Below, one piece after another: positions 23,721 to 35,677 of a stretch of 64,000 bases of DNA. Source of the DNA: Odobenus rosmarus divergens (Eukaryota; Chordata; Mammalia; Carnivora; Odobenidae); NCBI RefSeq assembly GCF_000321225.1, contig NW_004450404.1, positions 783,848 to 847,847 on the forward strand. Reading direction: 5' to 3'. A program made the translations under genes and the position numbers. The notes beneath the pieces were generated by a model. The model was not told the DNA's origin and did no database searches. It worked only from the letters and a program-made list of their open reading frames with translations. Each line of letters begins with the position of its first letter. The stretch's first letter is position 1.

Positions 23721-25464
23721 AATCTCTTCTAGCAGCCCCTTCACGTATGGTAGCTATTTTGTCCCATTATTAATTATAGAAATAGTAAGCGTGGTTATTT
23801 CTTATCGGTGGTGCTAACCCTAAGTAGAAGAAACTTTAGTGATCATTTATTCCACTGCATCATTGTGCAGATGAAGAAGCTGACTTGCAGCAAAAGGTCA
23901 GTAGGTCTACGGAGGTTAAGTGAGACCTGGCTTCCGTTCCACGCTGTGCATTTCCACTTAGTGGCCAAGTGACCTTAAGTAGTCTGTCTCAGCTTCTCAA
24001 TGTGGTGAGGACTGTGGAAATGAATCCATGGCCTGGCCCTCAGTAAGTGCTCGGTAAATAGCCCTGGGACAGTTCCCTTGCGCTTGATGAACAGAGAGAG
24101 CCCCTGAGGTGAGGGTTGGCTGGTCATGACAGGGACTGTCCCATAGAACAGACCTTGCAGGTGAGCCTGGGCTCTCTCTAATGACACGGTGAGAACACTT
24201 GAGATTTTGAGCCTCCCAATCATTTGCTTTGCGATATTGAACAAGTCACTCTTATTTCTTCTCCCTGTGGTGTTCCCCTATGAAGATCATGATACTTGAC
24301 CTTATGTCTATTTCCTGGGGTCTTCTGGAAGCTGAATAATGAAATGAGTGTCTCTGGAGCCAGAGAGTCTTGGAGAAACTCCTAAATAAATACCCTCAGA
24401 TGACTAGCCTATCTAGTGTACCACAGCAGTATGAACCAAGGATACTGGGACTGGAGGCTAGAATCCTGCTTTTGGAATTCAAATTGTTCTTGTTATAGTC
24501 AACTCTTAATTTTTATGTGCTAACTGGGAAAAATTATAGCATAAATAAAAGAAGCCAGCTGGTGTTGATTGCTCTTCGCTCGAAAACTTGAGGAAGGCAT
24601 AAGAGACTATATTTTAAATCTCATTATCTCTCACCTGATCGCTTTCTTCAAAGCCAGGAAGCTACAGGATGATTCAAAGGCTCAGAGCCCCAGAAGAGAG
24701 TCGGCGTACTGAATAATCCACAAACAAGACGATGCTTATCACTATAGTAGCTGTTTGTTTAGCCATTTATTAACCAAGCATGGGGATAAACTCTTCACCT
24801 GTAGTAGTAGCTCATTTCATCCTTATTGTAATTCCAGGGAGGAGGGAGGTGTGTTCATTTATCCATCTGTCTTTTATCAGCTGAATCTCAGGTACAGAAG
24901 CTGGAGTGAATCATACTTTTCAATTCATCGTACATTGTCATCACTGGTCTGTGCGAGACCCTTTCTTATGTTAGCTAATTAATTTGCTTGTTCCTTTTTA
25001 CCCACGTATGCTATATTCATTCACCCCCCATAAATAAATAACCAATCTATTTTTTAGTGTCTTTTCCTTTGTATATATTCTTATGAAATGTATATTTTGG
25101 TTTTGTGTGTGTTTTAAATTTATATAAAATGACATCATGTTATATTTCATTGTCTCTAACTAAAACTGTCCTCACTAAAGCACTACATTTTTAAGCCGCA
25201 TCCATGTTGCTATGGGTTTATTTAATCTATTGCTCCCAGTTGTGACATAATAGGCCATGGTGTGCGCCCACCACAGTTACACATTCTCCTGCCCAGCAAT
25301 GGCCATCCAAGCTGTGTTGGTGTCAAACTCCCTGCTGCCACAAGCAAAGAAACACTGTATCCCCGTACGTCTCCCTTATGGGCTGAGGATTGCTTTGGGG
25401 TATATAGTGAAGAATGGAATTGCTACTTCATAGGGATACATAGAATATGAATATGCCTGAGTAG

Positions 25465-25615
25465 TGCCAGAGGTAGGTGCTGTTATGTCCCCCATTTTAC
25501 AGGTAAGGAAACTGAGGCTTTGAGAGTTTTAATAACTTACCAGAGTCACACAGACAGTGATTAGCATAGCTGGGATTCAAATTCAGACCTTCTTGCCCCA
25601 AAAACTCTACCCTTT
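25465..25615 (-). repeat. MIR-like remnant
   Basis: cccccattttacaggtaagg followed by aaactgaggctttgagagtt and agctgggattcaaattcaga is the antisense MIR. Confidence 0.7.
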
Positions 25616-25618
25616 TCC

Positions 25619-25786
25619 CCCCCCCAAGAGAGAGTACGCGTAAGCAGGAGGGCAGGGGAAGGGGCAGAGGGAGAGAGAACCCCAAGCAGAGCCTGACTCG
25701 GGGCTCCAACCCATGACCCTGAGATCATGACGTGAGCCAAAATCAAGAGTTGGACACTCAACCGACTGAGCCACCCAGGCGCCCCC
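25619..25786 (-). repeat. Carnivore tRNA-Lys SINE 222 bp upstream of exon 2
   Basis: Ends gactgagccacccaggcgcc; its A-rich end is short and is joined to a C-run. Inserted at the end of a MIR remnant. Confidence 0.9.
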
Positions 25787-26007
25787 CAGAAATTCTACTC
25801 TCGATGGCTATGCCATCATTATTCTCTGAGTATTGGAGACTTGAGGACATTTTACAAAAACATAAAGGTAAATCCCATTGTAGTGTGTATATTTTTAGAA
25901 CCTAGGAATCCAGGTGGACTGATTTTTTTTCTGAAGCACCTACTTCCCTGTCCCATAGCTGCATAGTAACTGGTTTCCTCTGGTTTTCATATCCTATGGG
26001 TCTGCAG

Positions 26008-26135
26008 CGCTAAAAGCCGCATTGGTCATCCAGAACTGGTACCGAGGTTACAGTGCTCGGTTGAAGGCCAGACAACGCTATGCCCTCACCATCTTCCAGT
26101 CTATCGAATATGCTGATGAACAAGGCCAACTGCAG
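26008..26135 (+). CDS. PPEF1: PPEF1 coding exon 2: IQ motif
   Basis: Encodes residues 17-59; the phase-1 base from exon 1 completes Ala17. Residues 24-34, IQNWYRGYSAR, match the IQ consensus IQxxxRGxxxR, the calmodulin-binding site of PPEF/rdgC. The following LKARQRYALTIFQSIEYADE is the conserved stretch leading to the catalytic region. The acceptor is gggtctgcag| at 26007. The donor CAG|gtctgt is weak after the GT, so this exon may depend on enhancers or on recognition across the short 630-bp intron that follows. Confidence 0.96.
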
Positions 26136-26765
26136 GTCTGTTTTGCCAGCTTGTCTCTTCTTTTGGTAAAATGCTTCTCTTTACCCCTCATAATTGAGAA
26201 AAGGAGAGTTTGGGTCCATTTACTGTGGTGAAAGCTTTAATAGAGGGTGACATTGTCTTGGAAGTAGCTGTGGAGAGAGAGTAGGATTTGGGAAGAGGAA
26301 GGTATTTTTCGTTTCTGAAGTTTGTATTTTGAAGAGGGCTGCCAGATGTCTAGTTAACTAATAAAAAATGATCTTATTTTGTTCTTGGGCACGTGTCCCA
26401 GGAGGAAGTAAGGTTGTTACTTTACGAAGGAAAAAATATTTTAAGGAGTTAAAAAAATGAAAGAATTTCCTGAGAACAAACCCGAGAGAGTTCTAGAAGA
26501 AAATATAGATGGGCGAGGAAGGCCTTTTTCAAGCTTGCGAAACTGCTGTATAAATCCAGCTTTAATGCTTCTTAGTAGAAAAAAAGTCCTTTTTGGCCAT
26601 TAAGGGGAGGGAGGATATATGATATCCTCTGCCTCTGCAGGAGGTGCTGCCCACCAGCTGAGGGAGGAGGGAAGCAGGTAGAGGCTGGGAGAGCGCGCCA
26701 ACAGGATTTGCCATGGTGGCTATCTGGGGATCACTCACTGACTAATGTGTTTCTATTTCGTCCAG
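26136..26765 (+). other. PPEF1: PPEF1 intron 2
   Basis: 630 bp, phase 0, donor gtctgt, acceptor tttcgtccag. Unique sequence; no repeat recognised. Confidence 0.9.
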
Positions 26766-26826
26766 CTATCCAACTTCTTTTCCTTCATGTTGGAAAACTA
26801 TACACATATACACGAGAAAGACCCAG
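26766..26826 (+). CDS. PPEF1: PPEF1 coding exon 3: FFSFMLENYTHIH segment
   Basis: Sixty-one bases encode residues 60-79, LSNFFSFMLENYTHIHEKDP, plus the first base of codon 80. The segment corresponds to the LxxFFSF(M/L) helix between the IQ motif and the phosphatase domain in PPEF proteins. The acceptor is tttcgtccag| and the donor is CCAG|gtaagt, a full consensus match. It is only 630 bp from exon 2; both neighbouring introns further out are kilobases long. Confidence 0.95.
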
Positions 26827-27804
26827 GTAAGTAAAATGTTTTGTCTTTTGAAACGCAGTCATTAAATATTGAATTGTCCTCATCAAGGGATGTAAACTCT
26901 GAAGATGGGAGGACACTAAGAAATTAAAAAGATGCCCACCCGTCTTGTCTTTGTGACACCAAACTGGTGAAATCAGTTCAAGTGGCTTTTTTTTTTCTCT
27001 GATTCTTGTTTACTAAATTTGTTTAATTTTGTCACTTTCACGAAGCTGAATTAGATTTCATTCAATGTTAATTTGTTGAACACCTTCTCTGAACCACAAT
27101 CTGTTGATGTACAATAGTAGCTTTAGTAAAGAGGATCTTATTTTTTTATCGACAAAACTTTCATGCCGAGAGATCAAAATAAACAAATCTGGGGGGACAT
27201 GGTGGATTGAACACGGTTTTCCGTTTTCTGCAGAGCTAGCTGTCCATCTCTCTGTCTCTTTATCATTTATGTAGTCTTTCTGAAATGACCAAGTAAATCA
27301 TCTCAGGGACAGGTATGGTTCAAAATGATTTTAAAATTATAGTTATTCCCCAGGCATGCATGCATTTCTCCTGCAAAATCAAGATGACTGTTATTAACTT
27401 CAAGGTAGATGCTAGACTTAAAAACTTATTTTTCTTTAATTTGGGCCAACCATTTTTTGTTCTAATTAAAAGTGTATGGCATCTAAGAGCTCCTTTTAAA
27501 TCATCATCCAGCGAGCACCCTTCACTGTGGCAAAATGGTATTTTAATGGCATGCTTTGAGCTGAGCGCATATGTATGAAACTAATTAAAGCATTTAATGA
27601 TCTGTAGAAGCTTTCTAAATGGTAGAATAGCCAAACCTGAGGAGTGGGGAGTGGGAGGAAGTGGGTATTTTGCCATTTTCTTTCTTTTAGATAATTGCAA
27701 TTTGAAGATAGTTGTTTGTGCTTCATGTTCTTTGGCAAAATATTTCTGAGAGGAAATATAATGATGATGAAATGAAGCAGCACTGTTTTTGCTAATGACC
27801 TAAT

Positions 27805-27955
27805 ATTTCGATCTGGGCTGTGCATCAGAATCACTTATGGAGATTCATAGCCACAGATGGCTGGGTTCCAGCCCAGAGATATTTTCTCAGACTCTGTATT
27901 TTAAAAAATCTGCATGTCAAAAAATTCTGTAGGTGATTTAAAAATATTTAAAAAT
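27805..27955. repeat. MER5-like remnant
   Basis: gctgtgcatcagaatcactt, then a ctgggttccagcccagagat block and gactctgtatttta. Confidence 0.5.
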
Positions 27956-27989
27956 TTTATCAAAGAAGGGGACAGTGGCGTAATCTTCT

Positions 27990-29500
27990 TAGGTAAACTT
28001 TTCTTGAAGTATAACATACATTAAAACACACAAATCTTAAGTACAAGAATCAATAAATTTTCTTGAAGTAAGCATGCCCTTGTAACCCGCACCCAGAACA
28101 AGAAAGAAAACATTATCAGAGCCGCTGAAGCCTCTCTGCTGCCCCCCTCCCGTCACTTACCAACTCCCCCATGATGGCTTTCCTGACTTCTACGTCCTAG
28201 ATTGGTTTTGCTTGTTTTTGAACTTCACTAGATAAATGAAAGCACAGTTTTGAGTCTGTCTTTTACTCAATGGCGTATTTGTGAGAGTCATCCACGTTGT
28301 TGCAATTCGGTCATTCTTATTGCTGAATGTTGTTCCATTTTACGAATTTACCAAAACATATCCATTTTATTGTTTATGGACATTTGGGTTGTTTTCAGTT
28401 TGGGTAATTTGAGTGGTACTGCTATGCACATTCTTGTACATGTCCTTTTTGGTGAACATATATATCATTTTCTTTTGCTATATTCTCATTTCGTTATCTA
28501 TTGCTGCATAACAAATCACCCCCAAATTTAGAGGCTTAAAAACAACAGCTATTTTATTGCTCTTGATTCTGTGGATCGGGCATTTGAACTGGGCTCAGTG
28601 GGGATGGCTTGTCTTCATTCCATGCGGTGTCAGTTGGGCTCACTCAACCTCGCTGGCTGGGTAGGGAGGTCTAGATGGTTTTACTCACCTGTCTGGGACT
28701 TTGGTATTGGCTATGAACTTAGATACCTCAATTCTCCTCGTGCAGCCTCTCTGTCTAGCAGGATATCCCAGACTTCTTTACACGGTAGCTGGATCCCAAG
28801 AGGACAAAGGCAGAAGCTACAAGGCCTCTTAAGGTCTATTCTCTGGAACTCACATAAAATCGGTTCTGCCATATTCTATTGGTCAAAGCAAGTCACAAGG
28901 ACAGCCACAGATTCACAGGGGTTAGGAAAGCTCCACCTCTTGCGGCGGGGAGCAGCAGCGTTATATTGGAAAGGGATGCGGATACAAAGGGGCTTGATTC
29001 ACTGGGGGCCATTATTATAAAGTTGTACCATGACCCCGGAGTGGAAGTTTTGGGTTACAGGGCATGCATGTGTTCAGCTTTATTAGCTACTGACAAACCT
29101 TCTTATAAATGTTGTACCAACTTATACTGCCACCAGTGGATGAGAGTTCCAGTGTTCTCTATCCTCTTCGACACTTGGAGTTGTCATTCCTTTTCATTTT
29201 AGCCATTCTGCCTGATATGTAGTAGTATCCCATTTCTGCTTTAATTTGTATTTCCCTGGTGAGCGGTGAAATTGGTCACCTTTTTGTCTATGTAGTGGCC
29301 ATGTGAACATCCTGTTTGGTGAAGTGCCTATTCAGGTCTCTTGCCATCCTTTTATTGGGTTAGCTGTTTTCTTCTTACCAATTTGTAAGAGTGCTCAAGG
29401 TATTCTACATATGATAATATGAATCTTTGTTAGATAAACATATTGCAGATATCTTCTCCTAGTCTTTGCCTTTTACCCCCCTAATCTTTAAATGCTGCCT
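27990..29500 (-). mobile_element. Old L1 3' UTR, minus strand, interrupted
   Basis: Antisense L1M-type 3' sequence (gtgagagtcatccacgttgt; ttatggacatttgggttgtt) at 27990-28490, resuming about 29040-29500 (actgccaccagtggatgaga). The block 28490-29035 is a separate old repeat. Confidence 0.75.
28490..29035 (+). repeat. Old interspersed repeat, copy 1 of 3
   Basis: Begins cgttatctattgctgcataa, then acaaatcacccccaaattta and aggcttaaaaacaacagc. The same family recurs at 33500-34060 and 56890-57400 in the same orientation. I recognise it as a common old mammalian repeat but do not assign its name. Confidence 0.65.
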
Positions 29501-30400
29501 TTTGATGATAACAGACATTCTTGATTACAGGGAATGGAGTTGGGCAGAGGGCTGTGGAAGGAGTAACACTCCTCTGAATGTACCTGAGTTTTGACTCTTA
29601 GAACCATGATAATGTTTCACATCCATCAAAAAAATTATTACAAACAAGAAAAGAATGTATGTGTGTGTATTTCCAAAATAGAATACACACAGTGACAAAT
29701 GAATTTAACTGTATTACAAATAACAGAATCACCTCTTGGAGTTGGGGAAGAAACAAACCAACCTAAGTAACATTGGAAAATAGGGCTTTAACTATAATGA
29801 GCCTTGATGATGCTTCATTTATATTTTATCCTGTGTGGGGTTTGCTTGAGCTTCTGTGATATCTAGGTTGATATTTTTCATCAGGTATAGAAAGTTTTTA
29901 CCCATTAATTATTTAAAATATCTTTCAAGTCTAAATATCGTTTTCTTTGTGAATCCCTGCTTTTAAACTTAGAAGGCCTTGAAATATTTAAAATGTGGAT
30001 CGCTATGCCTGGATTTCTAGATTTTTTTTATGGTTTGACTTTTAAAAATTTTAACACTTCATAAATTTGGGATTTTTTATATTAAACCAAAAAAGGAAAT
30101 CTTGATGCCTTGTGGTTGAAAACAAAGAGCACAGCTAAAAAGAAAATGTCCAAGTAGTTAACCAGTTTTTCCCACAATGTTTATTTCATAACGTATCTTT
30201 TCACCATGGTTTGTAGTGCCTCCTTCATCATGTATTCATTTAAAAAATATGTATTAGGGCATATTTCTAGGCCTCTATTCTCTTATACATCTCTCTATTA
30301 TAGAGTCCTAGAATCTTACCGATTTAATTATTGTGTGTAATGGAAAAATTAATTTGCAGATTACTTTTGTAGGTTGATTTCTTTTAAAAATTTTTTCCAC

Positions 30401-30590
30401 GGGGCACCTGAGTGGCTCAGTCATTAAGAGTCTGTCTTTGGCTCAGGTCATGATCCTGGGGTCCTGGGATCGAGCCCCGCATCGGGCTCCCTGCTCAGCG
30501 GGAAGCCTGCTTCTCCCTCTCCTGCTCCCTCTGCTTGTGTTCCCTCTCTCTCTGTGTCTCTGTCAAATAAATAAATAAAATCATTAAAAA
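30401..30590 (+). repeat. Carnivore tRNA-Lys SINE
   Basis: Starts ggggcacctgagtggctcag, ends aaataaataaataaaatcatt. Flanking A/T-rich words (aaaaattttttcc) form a probable duplication. Confidence 0.92.
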
Positions 30591-30595
30591 AATTT

Positions 30596-30870
30596 TTTTC
30601 CCAGCTTTATTGAAATATAGTTGACATATAACATTGTAGAAGTTTAAGGTATACACTGCAGTGATTTCATATAGGAATATACTATGAAATGATTACCACA
30701 ACAATGTTGGTTAACACATCCATCACCTCACAGTTACAAGTCCTTTGTGTGTGGTGAGCCCTTTAAAAATGTACTCTCTCAGCAACTTTCAAGCATACAA
30801 TAAGAGTAGTGTTAACTAGGGTCACGGTACTGTACATTACTGTGGGTTGCTTTCTGATGGCCTTCTTTGG
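30596..30870 (-). repeat. L1 3' UTR fragment
   Basis: ccagctttattgaaatatag, ttgacatataacattgta and catccatcacctcacagtta are antisense L1M 3' sequence. Confidence 0.75.
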
Positions 30871-31429
30871 TGGGAAGGTTCCGCACAACGTCCACCTAGG
30901 CCTGTTTTGCAGAAGCGCCAGGACCCCTAAGCAGGATGTATTTAGGGACCAGAAGATCACTTAACATTCCCAGATATCGTCGGACTAATGGTTTTAACTC
31001 TGAGGCACAGTGTTAGTTGAGACATCCTGGGTGTTCCACAGGTAGGAGGTGATCTGGAAGCCGTTCATTTCCATGTCCTACTACTTAGTGGCTCAAACCG
31101 GTTCATAGGACTTGATGGGGAGACTCAACACATCCATCCCATAAGGTAGAAAGCCAAAGCTGCTCTACAGAGCAATAGGTTTAAACAGAGACTGGTGGAA
31201 GTGGGGAGTGGGAGGGAGCGTGTGCAAGTGTTGTTTTGACTATCCTTTCTGCTTCCCAGATCAGCCAAAATGTCCTATCAGACCCAGGTATTTTATATTT
31301 TTTTGTGGCTATGGTCAGTAGGTTATTTTCCCCATGATATCTCCCCGGTGATTATTGGTAGTATTTAACAAGCTTGTATTGTGCTACTATTGAACAATAG
31401 CATGAATGAACTTATTATTAATTATTATT

Positions 31430-32000
31430 ATTGCTAGTATCTATTACATGTTTGCCATGTGCCATGTCTTTTAAGTGCTTTAAATATTTCATTTAGTCTT
31501 CATGACAAACCACTGAGATTAGTATTATTATCATCCCCTTTTGTTGGATGAGAATATTGAGGCTTAGAAGGTGACCTCCTAAGGTTATTCATCTCAGCAT
31601 TGGTAAAGCTGTGATTCAAACCTCTGTAGTATGGAATTCTGTCAGTTCTGGGAGTTTCTCAACTGATTTTCTTGAGTATGGATGTTTAATCACACTGGCC
31701 ACAAGTAACTTTATTTTTACCTCTTTCTATCCAGAGCTCTTATTTCAGCTTTGTGTTTTGTTGCGTTGGCTAGAAATAGCAGAACAATGTGAAAAGTAAG
31801 CAGTGAAACTAGGCATCCTGATTTGTTAATGCTTTAATGGAAAAACCATTCTTGTTGATTTCAATTTTTAAAATTCTGTTAAGAGGTAGGCTTTCATTCC
31901 TAGTTTTCTGAGTTTTTAAATAATCAGGAACAGGTGTTGAATCTTATGAAATGCAGTTTTGCCATTTATTGAGTTTATTATATGGACACTCATAGTTTTG
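31430..32000 (-). repeat. MIR-like and L1 ORF2 remnants
   Basis: 31430-31640 reads as antisense MIR or L2. 31720-32000 (ttggctagaaatagcagaac; cctgatttgttaatgcttta) is a degraded antisense L1 ORF2 piece. Confidence 0.55.
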
Positions 32001-33499
32001 ATCCAGACTCATAACTGAGAAATGAAATAACTCTAAAATGCAGTTCAATTGGTGCTTTTCTTTTCCCAGCCATATCTGGCAGAAAGTGTGTGTGTGTGCG
32101 TGCGTGCATGTGGTGGTGTTGTTTTTTTTTAAATTATGGACTTTAACATGTTCCCTGTCCAGATTTTGAGTTTGTACTGGGTAAAGGAAAAGATTATATG
32201 TGGGGGGTAGTTTTGAGATATTTTCTTTAGAACAACTTGTAAAGGTATCATTTGGTTATAATTCAAGATTTCATTATATTTAATTAGTTTAGATTCATGT
32301 TGACAGAATTGTAAAGCAAACAGGTAAAGATTCATTCAAATTACATGGTGCACAAATCTTTACATATTGTTGGCATTCATTAAATTATTCTTATTAGTTA
32401 TGATAGTTACAGCCCACACTACTTGCATTCGAATTGGTACAGCTTCTGATTGTTTTCATATATGACCCACATTAGCTACCCATATTTGGAAGAGAATCTA
32501 TGTTATTTTTTTTTAAATGTGGCTAAAAGTCAGCAAAAGGATTATGATTTGATGTTTACTGATATTTCATATTGAGTAGTTTTGACTAAGAAATGGCTTA
32601 GGGAAATGGTGCTTTTTTGTATATTTATCACAGGACTTATAAGAAATGAAGGTGAACAAACGTATGGAAAGAAGGGCCAGACCAAGCTTTTTGTTTGCTT
32701 GTTTTAAAGAAGAAAAACACTACTTTAATTTTGTTCTTAAAAAAAACAAGACTGCATTGGGCTGATGAGAAAGGGAGAGTGGACAGAGCACGGGTGAAGG
32801 CAGTGATTGGAAAAAGAAAATCATGTCAGGCTTGTACCTCACACAGGTGGGATTACTCAGTAAGTCAGTTATAAGATGATATAATGAGACCAGTGGGGTT
32901 GTTTCTGTCTGTCTTTGTTGTTTTCCCAAGAGGAGCCCAATATTTCAGTGTGTAGAGTCAGGAAGATGTATCTCTAAGGACGGAATGGCATGATCATTAA
33001 GACAGTTAAGTAGAGTATTTAGGCTTCACTGCTTGCTTGATGGAATCTGAGGTAAAATTTACCAAGCTGCTCTGCATTTCTAGTTTTCAAGCATAAAATG
33101 GAATCATTAAGTGATTCTCAAATCTCAAACCAAATCCAAATGAGAAAAATACACTGCGCTGGACCACACTGAAGACACACCTTATTATTCCTAAATTTAA
33201 CTTCTTATAAAACATCATCAACTACCACCAAAGAAGTGTTGGGGTGGGTACACAATAATTTAGAAAGCATTTTTAAATTACCAAATATCATGACTTACTT
33301 TAGCAAGTTTTTTTTCAAGTTTAGTTCTTAACTCTAATCTCTCGGCATAACTGGATCATGAAAAAACATGTATTCTATCTACATCTGCTAACATCACACT
33401 TTCCAAACATGTCTACTCTAAATATTCAAAAAGATAGAAACTACTTGCAGAAAACTTCTGATTCCCATTGGCTTGGTAGCAATTGTTAATGAGTTGAAG

Positions 33500-34060
33500 A
33501 ACACATCACCATCCTCTGTATCCGTTATCTGTTAATGAAATAATAGTGTATTAAACAACCACAAGAGCTCAGTGGCATGTAATAAACATTTCTTTTGCCC
33601 GCAAGTCTACAGGTTATCTGAGTCCTTCTGCTGATCTTGACAGGCTTGATTTGGCAGTTTTCCTCAGCTCTTGATGAGAGTTCACTCATGTATTTGAAGG
33701 TCTGCTGGCTAATGGCTGATCTGGGATGGCCTTGGCTGGGGTGACTCAGTTTTGTTCCCCATAGTCTTGGAGCTTTCATTAGGTTAGCCTGGGCTTTGTG
33801 CTAGTAGCTTGGGTTCGAAAGAGAGAGCATGGAAACATACAAGGCCTTCTGAGGTCTTGACTAGGAAATGGTACGTAACACTTCCACCACATTCTTTAGG
33901 CCAACACAGGTCATGAACCCCACAACCCAGATTCAAAGCCTGGGGAAATAAACTCTTGATGAGAGTAGCTGCAAATCGCATTAAAAAGAGCCAGGCTAAA
34001 TGTTGGGATAGACAATCGGGATCACTTTTGCAATCAGTCTACCATACCCCCTTTCATCTT
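33500..34060 (+). repeat. Old interspersed repeat, copy 2 of 3
   Basis: tccgttatctgttaatgaaa and agctcagtggcatgtaataa at the left and caaagcctggggaaataaac at the right parallel the copy at 28490-29035. Confidence 0.55.
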
Positions 34061-34781
34061 TCTCCAGCCGAATTGGCCAGATTTCTATTCTTGGGCTGAC
34101 TGTTTTATAAGCAGCCTAGCAAGAAAGGGACCCTGGATCTCAGCACCTACTGAAATGGGCAGTGCAGGTGATCTGTTACACAGAAATGTTTCTCTGAGAG
34201 AGAGACCCTATGGGTATTTCTGCCTGTGTTTCATCATCTAACTTTATCTGCTTTGTTATCAAGAAGAAAAAGAAAATCATGTCAGAAAATCTGTTTTTAT
34301 GTAAAGAGAGAAATCTATTACAGCTAAGTAAAATTTGAAGTGTTTAACAGGGGAAAAATTGAATGTTGCAGTTTAATTTTCTGAATAGCACAGATGTTTG
34401 AATCAAATGCAATACATTGTTATGTGTTCAGCTCGATTTGTAAAAATCTGAGATGTAAGAGTAGGCAAAAAATGTAGAGGTAGAGTTTCAGAGCGTCAAA
34501 GTGCCTTGATTGCCCAGTTTTCCCTGTGTTTCTCCTTCTCCTCCCCACCAATGAACTCACTGCTTTGGTACAATGTCCACTCGGGAAGGGATGAGGGTGA
34601 TTCATGTCAATGTACCTAATGATCTGAGAACAAATTCTTCCTCATGATTATATGTGGGATAGTTTGGTATTCATAACACGTAGCCCAGTGCCTCATGTGG
34701 GCTTGATATTCAAGAAGGTATTTATTGAATTTAAGTATGGGAATATTGACGCCCCCACCCTTTCTGTCTTTTCTTTTCCAG

Positions 34782-34945
34782 ATTTAGTTGCTCGACTCTT
34801 TGGTAGCACCCTCCAGGACTGCAAGGATAGACAGGAGTATGTCTCATTCATAGACGTCCCAGACTCCTATAATGGTCCTCGGCTGCAATTTCCTCTCACC
34901 TTTACTGACATTGATATACTTGTTGAGGCCTTCAGGCAACAACAG
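34782..34945 (+). CDS. PPEF1: PPEF1 coding exon 4: linker into phosphatase domain
   Basis: Encodes residues 80-134. Residues 80-102 (DLVARLFGSTLQ and on) are the variable linker; residues 103-119, IDVPDSYNGPRLQFPLT, are the conserved lead-in to the PPP domain, and TDIDILVEAFRQQQ follows. The acceptor ttcttttccag| at 34781 has a good pyrimidine tract. The exon ends CAG at 34943-34945, followed by gcaagt: a GC donor rather than GT. The frame and the next exon (VLHAHYVLEV) fit this boundary exactly with phase 0. A GT four bases downstream would shift the frame. Confidence 0.95.
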
Positions 34946-34951
34946 GCAAGT
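34946..34951 (+). promoter_or_regulatory. PPEF1: Non-canonical GC splice donor of intron 4
   Basis: The exon-intron junction reads CAG|gcaagt. Apart from C at +2 it matches the U1 snRNA pairing consensus perfectly, which is typical of true GC-AG introns. The partner acceptor is ccctcacag| at 43829. Confidence 0.85.
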
Positions 34952-35219
34952 GGAAGCGGATACTGCCATCATTCTTGTACATAGCATGTGCTCAGTGACT
35001 ATCTGTTGAATGAATGAATGAAAATACTATAGCGGAAATGTACTCCCTTGGGGGAAAAGCTTCATAATAAGTGAGAGCTACCCTCTGCTTTGCTTAACCT
35101 ATTAAATAGCAGTCTCCTTAGATGCACAGAGACTTCCTATCTATAGGCGTACAGCATTTCTTTCTTCTTTTTCTGAGATATAATTCGCATATCATAAAAT
35201 TCATTGTTTTCAAGTGAGT

Positions 35220-35487
35220 GACTTAAGGGTGGGCGGATGGGTGAAATGGGTGAAAGAGAGTGGGAAGTCCAGGCTTCCAGTTATAGAATGAGTAAGTCAT
35301 GGAGATAAAAGGTACAGCCCAGGGAATATAGCCGATGGTACTGCAACAGCCTTGTATGGTGACAGACGGGAGCTATACTCGTGGGGAGCACAGCGTCACG
35401 TATAGAGTTGTCGAGTCACTGTGTCGTACCCCTCACACTAATGGAACATTGTTTGTCAACAATTCTCCAGTGAAAAATAAATAAATA
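35220..35487 (+). repeat. L1-like 3' tail inserted in older L1
   Basis: Plus-strand L1-type 3' end: gaatgagtaagtcatggaga, then aggtacagcccagggaatat, a gtatggtgacagacgggagc block, and an AAATAAATA tail. Confidence 0.6.
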
Positions 35488-35677
35488 GGGCGCCTGGGTG
35501 GCTCAGTTGGTTAAGCGACTGCCTTCGGCTCAGGTCATGATCCCAGAGTCCCAGGATCGAGTCCCGCGTCGGGCTTCCTGCTCAGTGGGGAGTCTGCTTC
35601 TCCCTCTGACCCTCTTGCCTCTCACGCTCTCTCTCACTCTCTCTCTCTCTCTCAAATAAATAAAATCTTAAAAAAAA
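35488..35677 (+). repeat. Carnivore tRNA-Lys SINE
   Basis: Inserted in the A-rich tail of the preceding element, with the 16-nt perfect duplication gaaaaataaataaata at 35472-35487 and 35678-35693. Confidence 0.94.

Larger units (their letters stand above)
5795..26007 (+). other. PPEF1: PPEF1 intron 1
   Basis: A 20.2-kb phase-1 intron, donor gtgagt, acceptor gggtctgcag. Besides the listed repeats, the stretches 6210-6960, 15560-16860, 18130-18470, 22030-23560 and 24250-25090 are mostly unique sequence in which I see no exon, RNA gene or clear regulatory element. Confidence 0.85.
26827..34781 (+). other. PPEF1: PPEF1 intron 3
   Basis: 7955 bp, phase 1, donor gtaagt, acceptor ttcttttccag. Mostly old L1 and other repeats listed separately. 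The stretches 26830-27800, 29520-30380, 30980-31420, 32010-33490 and 34070-34780 show no further feature. Confidence 0.88.

Noticed and set aside
28571..29020. Open frame of 149 codons, plus strand, the longest in the window
   Set aside because: It lies wholly inside an old interspersed repeat that recurs at 33500 and 56890, where the frame is not kept. No protein family resemblance.
31726..31796. Exon-like segment with acceptor tctatccag and donor gtaagc in intron 3
   Set aside because: The sequence matches degraded antisense L1 ORF2, and exons 3 and 4 already join in perfect phase without it.
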